Assembly (NCBI GenBank): GCA_913044255.1
Contig: CAJWOI010000081.1
Coordinates: forward strand, 1 to 9,625
Origin: an uncultured Alphaproteobacteria bacterium
GTDB lineage: Bacteria; Pseudomonadota; Alphaproteobacteria; UBA7887
Reading direction: 5' to 3'
Length of the DNA: 9,625 nt
Below the pieces are notes generated by a model. That model was not told the origin of the DNA. It did not search any database and saw nothing but the letters and a program-made list of their open reading frames with translations. Positions 5,272 through 9,625 of the stretch are shown in pieces (position 1 is the stretch's first letter; each line of letters begins with the position of its first letter). A program made the position numbers and the translations under genes.

Positions 5272-7164
5272 GTGGTTGTTGCTGGAGGTCACGCACAAGA
5301 AGTCGTCGGCGTAGAGGTGATCCGCCGGATCGTTGGCACTCTGCCTGGCCAGCCTGGGGTATATCGAATGCTCGATGGGCGTGGAAGGGCACTTTATGTC
5401 GGGAAGGCCCGAAATCTCAAGCGAAGGGTATCTAGTTATACGAGGGGAGCCTCTCATGGTAGTCGTATAGCTCAGATGGTTTGCCAAATCAGCACCATTG
5501 AAATCATCACTACTCACACTGAGGCAGAGGCACTCTTACTTGAGGCGAATCTGATAAAGAAGCTCAAGCCACGCTATAACGTTGTCCTGAGAGACGATAA
5601 ATCACATCCATATATTCTACTTTCTGGCGATCACGCCTGGCCGAAATTGGTCAAACATCGTGGTGCTCGATCACGCAAGGGAGAGTATTTTGGTCCCTTC
5701 GCTTCGGCTGGTGCCGTTAACCGTACTTTAAATGCCCTGCAACGCGCGTTCCCCTTGCGAACTTGCTCCAACAGCGTGTTCTCAAGTCGATCGCGCCCGT
5801 GCTTGCAATATCAGATTAAGCGGTGCACAGCACCGTGTGTAAATTACATCTCTGGCGACGAATACGCTTATTTGGTCGGAGAAACACGAGACTTCCTTTC
5901 AGGAAAAAGCGCTAAGGTAGCTAACGGCCTCGCTGCTCGTATGCAAGAAGCCAGCGAGAAACTTGAATTTGAGACTGCATCCGTTCTGAGGGACCGAATT
6001 CGTGCGCTTGCTCACATACAATCACATCAGGGTATTAACGTTAGGTCAGTTGAGGATGCGGATGTGATAGCAGTGGATCAACAGGCTGGGCAAACTTGTA
6101 TCCAAGTATTTTTTTTCCGGGGAGGCAGCAATTATGGCAATCGCGCTCATTTCCCTACACACCACCGGGAGAATTCGGTTACCGAAGTCCTGGGGCCCTT
6201 TGTCGGTCAATTTTACGAAGGCCGCAATGCCCCCAAGAGTGTGCTTTTAAGCCACGATATCGAGCATGCGAAGCTTGTCGAAGAAGCTCTGAACATACAG
6301 AGTAGTCATCGGGTGCGATTGCTTGTTCCGCGCCGTGGTGAAAAGCGTCGACTCGTCCAGCACGCCTTAACAAATGCTCGTGATGCTTTGGACCGTAGGC
6401 TGTTGGAAAGCGCTTCCCAACGACGCTTGCTGGAAGGCTTGGCCGAGACCTTGGAGCTAGACTTTCCGCCGAATCGTATCGAGGTTTACGACAATAGCCA
6501 TACCTCTGGCTCCCAGGCCGTAGGCGCCATGATCGTTGCAGGTTTGGGTGGATTGACTAAGAATGCGTACCGAAAATTTAATATTCGCATCGGTGCGAAA
6601 CCCGGAAGTGGTGCCGAGATCAAACCTGGCGATGACTATGGCATGATGCGGCAGGTGCTTATGAGGCGGTTCGCGCGCTTGCAAAAAGAGGATCCAGATC
6701 GTACCGATAAGCAGTGGCCGGACCTAGTGGTGGTTGATGGAGGTGCGGGGCAGCTTTCGGTCGCGGGCGAGGTGTTTGCCGATTTGGGCGTTCGTGATGT
6801 GGCTCTGGCTGCGGTGGCTAAGGGCCCCGAGCGAGCTGCCGGACGTGAACGTATCTACCTTCCTGGACGTGCTCCGATAATGCTACCCCCCTCGGATCCA
6901 GTGCTTTATTTTTTACAGCGTTTACGTGATGAGGCTCATCGCTTCGCGATAGGGACGCATCGCACCCGACGTTCGCGTGATCTCCGGCGCTCCGAACTGG
7001 ACGAAATTCTGGGTGTCGGGCCAAAAAGAAAACGTGCACTTTTGCATCGTTTTGGTTCGGTTAGAGCGGTTGCAGATGCGGGGTTGCAAGATCTTCAGGA
7101 GGTAGGTGGCATTAATCACAAGGTAGCGCAACTGATATACAATCATTTTCACAGCAATGACTGA
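5272..7164 (+). CDS. uvrC: Excinuclease ABC subunit C (UvrC)
   Basis: UvrC makes both incisions around a UvrB-bound lesion in nucleotide excision repair. From GTG 5272 the product has 630 residues. In order there is: a GIY-YIG nuclease domain (GVYRM at about 29-33, LYVGKA) for the 3' cut; four cysteines at 165, 177, 185 and 189 with the 12/8/4 spacing of the UvrC iron-sulfur site; a UVR motif near 224-247 for UvrB binding; an RNase H-like nuclease with Asp407 (VYDNSH), Asp489 (VVVDGG) and His556 (DEAHRF) for the 5' cut; and C-terminal helix-hairpin-helix repeats (ILGVGPKRK, LQEVGGINHK). The frame is open back to TTG 5197, which has no ribosome-binding site. GTG 5272 has AAAGGGG 9 nt upstream and gives family-like numbering. 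A T8 run at 6109-6116 encodes Phe-Phe-Phe in frame. The identity is certain; the start is moderately so. Confidence 0.95.
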   Translation: MVVAGGHAQEVVGVEVIRRIVGTLPGQPGVYRMLDGRGRALYVGKARNLKRRVSSYTRGASHGSRIAQMVCQISTIEIITTHTEAEALLLEANLIKKLKPRYNVVLRDDKSHPYILLSGDHAWPKLVKHRGARSRKGEYFGPFASAGAVNRTLNALQRAFPLRTCSNSVFSSRSRPCLQYQIKRCTAPCVNYISGDEYAYLVGETRDFLSGKSAKVANGLAARMQEASEKLEFETASVLRDRIRALAHIQSHQGINVRSVEDADVIAVDQQAGQTCIQVFFFRGGSNYGNRAHFPTHHRENSVTEVLGPFVGQFYEGRNAPKSVLLSHDIEHAKLVEEALNIQSSHRVRLLVPRRGEKRRLVQHALTNARDALDRRLLESASQRRLLEGLAETLELDFPPNRIEVYDNSHTSGSQAVGAMIVAGLGGLTKNAYRKFNIRIGAKPGSGAEIKPGDDYGMMRQVLMRRFARLQKEDPDRTDKQWPDLVVVDGGAGQLSVAGEVFADLGVRDVALAAVAKGPERAAGRERIYLPGRAPIMLPPSDPVLYFLQRLRDEAHRFAIGTHRTRRSRDLRRSELDEILGVGPKRKRALLHRFGSVRAVADAGLQDLQEVGGINHKVAQLIYNHFHSND

Positions 7165-7209
7165 GTCCTGCACATGCGAGTTCTTTGTCGCGCAAGAAAT
7201 TCTTTTTTT

Positions 7210-7236
7210 ATGAGGTGTCCGACTACACTACCATGA
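7210..7236 (+). CDS. Possible 8-codon leader peptide before pgsA
   Basis: ATG 7210 opens a tiny frame reading MRCPTTLP. Its TGA (7234-7236) overlaps the pgsA start as ATGA. pgsA has no well-placed Shine-Dalgarno of its own: GAGG at 7212-7215 is 17 nt from its ATG. Translation of this leader could therefore deliver ribosomes to pgsA by coupling. No clear ribosome-binding site precedes the leader itself, and a frame this short can arise by chance. Confidence 0.2.
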   Translation: MRCPTTLP

Positions 7237-7799
7237 TCCATCATCTTCCAAATATTCTGACAATTTTACGGATAATTTTGATCCCTATGCTCATTTTGGG
7301 TTTTCAGCTACCGGGTATGTGGTGTAACTGGGTGACCTTATCTATTTTCGTTATTGCGGGGGCCACAGATTATTTTGACGGCCATTTGGCGCGGCGGTTG
7401 GGAGCAACGACGGACTTTGGGCGTATGTTAGACCCTATCGCGGACAAGATGCTGGCTGTCGCAGCTATCGCGATGCTTCTGTCAGTCGGGAATATACCTT
7501 TAGTACCGGCGTTGATAATAGTTTGTCGGGAAATCCTAGTTTCAGGCCTTCGAGAGTATTTGGCCAATCTGTCAATAGGGATGCCTGTAACCTCACTTGC
7601 CAAATGGAAAACCGCTGTGCAATTTGGTGCGTTGGCCATGTTGCTGGTTGGCGATGCAGTCCACTGGCCCGATGGAGAAGTTGTCGGCATGTCTCAGATT
7701 GGCTCGGGTTTTATTTGGTTAGCAGCGGCGTTAACTGTGGTCACAGGCTACGGGTACTGGAAAACAGGATATCGTTATATAATTCGCGATAAAAATTAG
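7233..7799 (+). CDS. pgsA: CDP-diacylglycerol-glycerol-3-phosphate 3-phosphatidyltransferase (PgsA)
   Basis: PgsA is an inner-membrane enzyme that joins glycerol-3-phosphate to CDP-diacylglycerol. It yields phosphatidylglycerophosphate, the precursor of phosphatidylglycerol and cardiolipin. The 188-residue product has the complete CDP-alcohol phosphatidyltransferase motif DGx2ARx8Gx3Dx3D at 49-71, with metal and catalytic aspartates at 46, 49, 67 and 71. About five hydrophobic segments are visible, the first beginning at LPNILTILRI, which is the typical PgsA N-terminus. For that reason I chose ATG 7233. The frame also runs back to TTG 7185, but those 16 residues are hydrophilic and have no family match. 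It lies 68 nt after uvrC, and mobB begins 11 nt after its stop. Some relatives in this family make other phospholipids, but the N-terminus and length favour PgsA. Confidence 0.93.
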   Translation: MIHHLPNILTILRIILIPMLILGFQLPGMWCNWVTLSIFVIAGATDYFDGHLARRLGATTDFGRMLDPIADKMLAVAAIAMLLSVGNIPLVPALIIVCREILVSGLREYLANLSIGMPVTSLAKWKTAVQFGALAMLLVGDAVHWPDGEVVGMSQIGSGFIWLAAALTVVTGYGYWKTGYRYIIRDKN

Positions 7800-7810
7800 G
7801 GTGCCTGCCT

Positions 7811-8320
7811 GTGAATGTGCTTGGTATTGCTGGTTGGAGTGGTAGTGGGAAAACTACGTTGGTCACGCGATTGCTTGTGGAACTGGTCGGGAGAGGAGTT
7901 TCGGTATCGACAGTAAAACATGCCCATCATGATTTTGACATTGATCAGGTGGGGAAAGATTCCCATAAACACAGGCAAGCCGGCGCCCGCCAAGTGATGG
8001 TTAGTTCGCGTGTGCGGTGGGCGTTGATCGAAGAATTAGGGGCGTCACCCGAACTTGGCTTAGATGAACTGCTGAAGAAAATGAGCCCTGTCGATTTGGT
8101 TTTGGTCGAAGGTTTTAAATCCGGCCATCACGAAAAAATTGAAGTCTATCGGAAGGGATGCAGTGATTCACAATTGTTTCCGAATGACCCGAATATAATT
8201 GCTGTCGCGAGCGATGTCCCCTTGTCTGAAATCAACCGTCCGGTCCTCGATTTAAACAACGTAGCTGCGATTGGGGAGTTTATCGTTGCTCGTTGGGATT
8301 TGAGTGTCCAAAAAAAATGA
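7811..8320 (+). CDS. mobB: Molybdopterin-guanine dinucleotide biosynthesis adaptor protein MobB
   Basis: MobB is a small GTP-binding P-loop protein that assists MobA in attaching GMP to molybdenum cofactor, giving the bis-MGD form used by enzymes such as formate dehydrogenase and nitrate reductase. The 169-residue product has Walker A GWSGSGKTTL (8-17), the MobB block STVKHAHHDFDID, and VEGFK (99-103) followed by KIEVYRK. The start is GTG 7811, with AGGG at 7798-7801 overlapping the pgsA stop. Its own TGA (8318-8320) overlaps the ATG of moeA within a run of eight adenines, so the two proteins are probably translated together. No mobA lies in the window. Confidence 0.93.
   Translation: MNVLGIAGWSGSGKTTLVTRLLVELVGRGVSVSTVKHAHHDFDIDQVGKDSHKHRQAGARQVMVSSRVRWALIEELGASPELGLDELLKKMSPVDLVLVEGFKSGHHEKIEVYRKGCSDSQLFPNDPNIIAVASDVPLSEINRPVLDLNNVAAIGEFIVARWDLSVQKK
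8309..8320 (+). promoter_or_regulatory. mobB/moeA ATGA overlap inside an A8 run (possible -1 slip site)
   Basis: Bases 8310-8317 are eight consecutive A. In the mobB frame they read CAA AAA AAA TGA, which contains the slippery heptamer A-AAA-AAA. A shift of one base back puts the ribosome in the moeA frame, reading AAA ATG. The same bases form the ATGA stop/start overlap. Simple re-initiation explains the arrangement well; frameshifting is an additional possibility. Confidence 0.45.
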
Positions 8321-9597
8321 CCCAACTTAGCGAAGATTGTTTCGCGCACGGCGGCGCTCTCATGAGACTGGATGAGGCCTTGTCATTGGTTGCAGAACGT
8401 ATTCAGCCAATTCCAGGCATAGAGAGTATTCCGCTAACGACGGCATATGGCCGAATTCTCGCATGTGATTTAATTGCGTCCAACGATGTGCCGCCACATG
8501 CGAACTCGGCTGTCGATGGCTATGCAGTTTATTACGATGATCTTCTCCCCGGTCGGGAGACCGTGCTAACGCTAGTTGGGCGGATTGCGGCTGGCCGTCC
8601 CTTTGCTCGTCGAGTCCGTAGAGGCAAAGTGTTGCGGGTTCTTACCGGGGCGATTATGCCGGTCGGAGAAAGCGACGATGGGCCCGACACGGTGTTTATG
8701 CAGGAGGACTGCGAGGTAAATGGGACAAGGGTGACTTTCCCGAGTGGCATAGAGCGCGGCGCTAACTGTCGGTTACAGGGTGAAGATGTTACCGCTGGTA
8801 AGAAGCTGTTTGCCACTGGTCGTCGGCTGCGGGCCGCGGATCTAGGATTGGCTGCAGCAATAGGTCGCGAAGTGTTGGCAGTTCGGACGCGACTGCGCGT
8901 TGCGCTTTTTTCGACGGGGGATGAGGTTCAGGAACCGGGTACAGACCTGGAACCTGGACAGATCTATGATTCAAATCGGGTTGCTCTCGGAGCGCTTTTG
9001 ACCTCCCTTGGTTGCGCGGTGAGTGATTTCGGCATTTTGGCCGATGATCTGCAAAAAACTGCTGACGGCATTGCAGAGGCTGCAAAAAATCATGACCTAA
9101 TAATCAGTTCTGGCGGCGTATCAGTGGGTGAAGAAGATCATGTTCGCGCGGTTTTGGAGTCCCAAGGAAACGTCGATATATGGCGGTTGGCAATTAAGCC
9201 GGGTCGACCATTAATTCTAGGAACGGTGCGAACAGCTGCTTGCCCAGTTCCTTATCTTGGGTTGCCGGGCAACCCCGCTGCTGTAATAGTCACTTTTTTG
9301 AAATTTGCGCGTCCATTGATTTTGCGTCTTGCTGGCGCGAGCGAGCAATCCCCACGAGTGTATCCTGTGCGGGCTGGTTTTTCACATAAGAAAAAGAAGG
9401 AGCGCCGTGAATACATCCAGTGTGTCCTCACTGTTGGCGCGGATGGCTCGTTTACTGCGAGCAAAGCGGGGCGCCAGGGAGCTGGAATTTTATCGGTTGT
9501 GTCGGCAGCGGATGGGTTAGTCGAATTGCCGGAGGAAATGGAGTATGTTAGGTGCGGCTCGATGGTTGATTTTTTGCCATTCAGCGAGGTTGAGTGA
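8317..9597 (+). CDS. moeA: Molybdopterin molybdenumtransferase (MoeA)
   Basis: MoeA inserts molybdenum into adenylylated molybdopterin to give active molybdenum cofactor, acting as a cytosolic dimer. The 426-residue product is close to the family length (about 410). Visible motifs are NSAVDGYAV (Asp67), LTGAIMPVG, STGDEV (Glu203), SSGGVSVGEEDHV (Asp274), IKPGRPLILG and GLPGNPAAV (315-323), in the expected order for the MPT-binding (MogA-like) domain. A beta-rich C-terminal domain ends at 9597. I chose ATG 8317, giving the N-terminus MTQLSEDCFAHGG, because it overlaps the mobB stop. TTG 8293 would add eight residues, and ATG 8362 would remove fifteen. There is no Shine-Dalgarno sequence, consistent with coupling to mobB. 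With mobB it forms a late molybdenum-cofactor pair. Confidence 0.95.
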   Translation: MTQLSEDCFAHGGALMRLDEALSLVAERIQPIPGIESIPLTTAYGRILACDLIASNDVPPHANSAVDGYAVYYDDLLPGRETVLTLVGRIAAGRPFARRVRRGKVLRVLTGAIMPVGESDDGPDTVFMQEDCEVNGTRVTFPSGIERGANCRLQGEDVTAGKKLFATGRRLRAADLGLAAAIGREVLAVRTRLRVALFSTGDEVQEPGTDLEPGQIYDSNRVALGALLTSLGCAVSDFGILADDLQKTADGIAEAAKNHDLIISSGGVSVGEEDHVRAVLESQGNVDIWRLAIKPGRPLILGTVRTAACPVPYLGLPGNPAAVIVTFLKFARPLILRLAGASEQSPRVYPVRAGFSHKKKKERREYIQCVLTVGADGSFTASKAGRQGAGILSVVSAADGLVELPEEMEYVRCGSMVDFLPFSEVE

Positions 9598-9625
9598 CTT
9601 TTTGTAAAGTGGGGCACAAGTAAGA

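Noticed and set aside
6109..6116. T8 homopolymer in uvrC as a phase-variation tract
   Set aside because: The frame is intact across it and it simply encodes Phe-Phe-Phe; a single run in a housekeeping gene is not evidence of switching.
7176..7209. Possible terminator after uvrC: weak GCGA/TCGC stem and a later T7 run
   Set aside because: The stem is only 4 bp and lies more than ten bases from the T-run, so it does not fit an intrinsic terminator.
9252..9617. 121-codon minus-strand open frame over the 3' part of moeA
   Set aside because: It overlaps conserved MoeA coding sequence and has no ribosome-binding site or domain; it is a shadow frame.
9598..9625. Start of a further gene at the right edge
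   Set aside because: Only 28 bases remain with no start codon plus ribosome-binding site that I can support; lexA may follow moeA in some relatives but nothing here shows it.

Overview
The window looks like ordinary housekeeping chromosome from an alphaproteobacterium of moderate GC content, about half G+C in the stretches I counted. I infer this from the style of UvrB, UvrC and MoeA, from the FolB sequence, and from a PTR1-like reductase sitting next to folB. I cannot name a genus. All eight genes I can support lie on the + strand. I saw no tRNA, rRNA, insertion sequence, CRISPR array, integrase or phage gene.

Layout: 1-146 is an upstream region with a possible promoter. 147-1334 is a class I/II PLP aminotransferase. 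1403-3472 is uvrB. 3557-4321 is an SDR with the full pteridine-reductase signature, followed 7 nt later by folB (4329-4760). A noncoding stretch of about 0.4-0.5 kb follows, holding a perfect DnaA-box sequence, an AT-rich segment and several inverted repeats. Then come uvrC (start 5272 preferred, 5197 possible, to 7164), pgsA (7233-7799), mobB (7811-8320) and moeA (8317-9597). The last 28 bases are noncoding.

By function, UvrB and UvrC are the damage-loading and dual-incision proteins of nucleotide excision repair. The SDR/FolB pair belongs to pterin and folate metabolism. PgsA makes the precursor of phosphatidylglycerol. MobB and MoeA act late in molybdenum-cofactor synthesis. The spacing SDR-folB (7 nt), pgsA-mobB (11 nt) and mobB-moeA (4-nt overlap) points to two translationally coupled groups.

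I did not find an undescribed multi-gene system. The points most worth a second look are: a sharply bounded block of GC-ending codons inside uvrB; an A8 run at the mobB/moeA overlap that could allow a -1 fusion product; the PTR1-type active site of the SDR beside folB; the origin-like or regulatory noncoding region before uvrC; and small leader structures before uvrB and pgsA.
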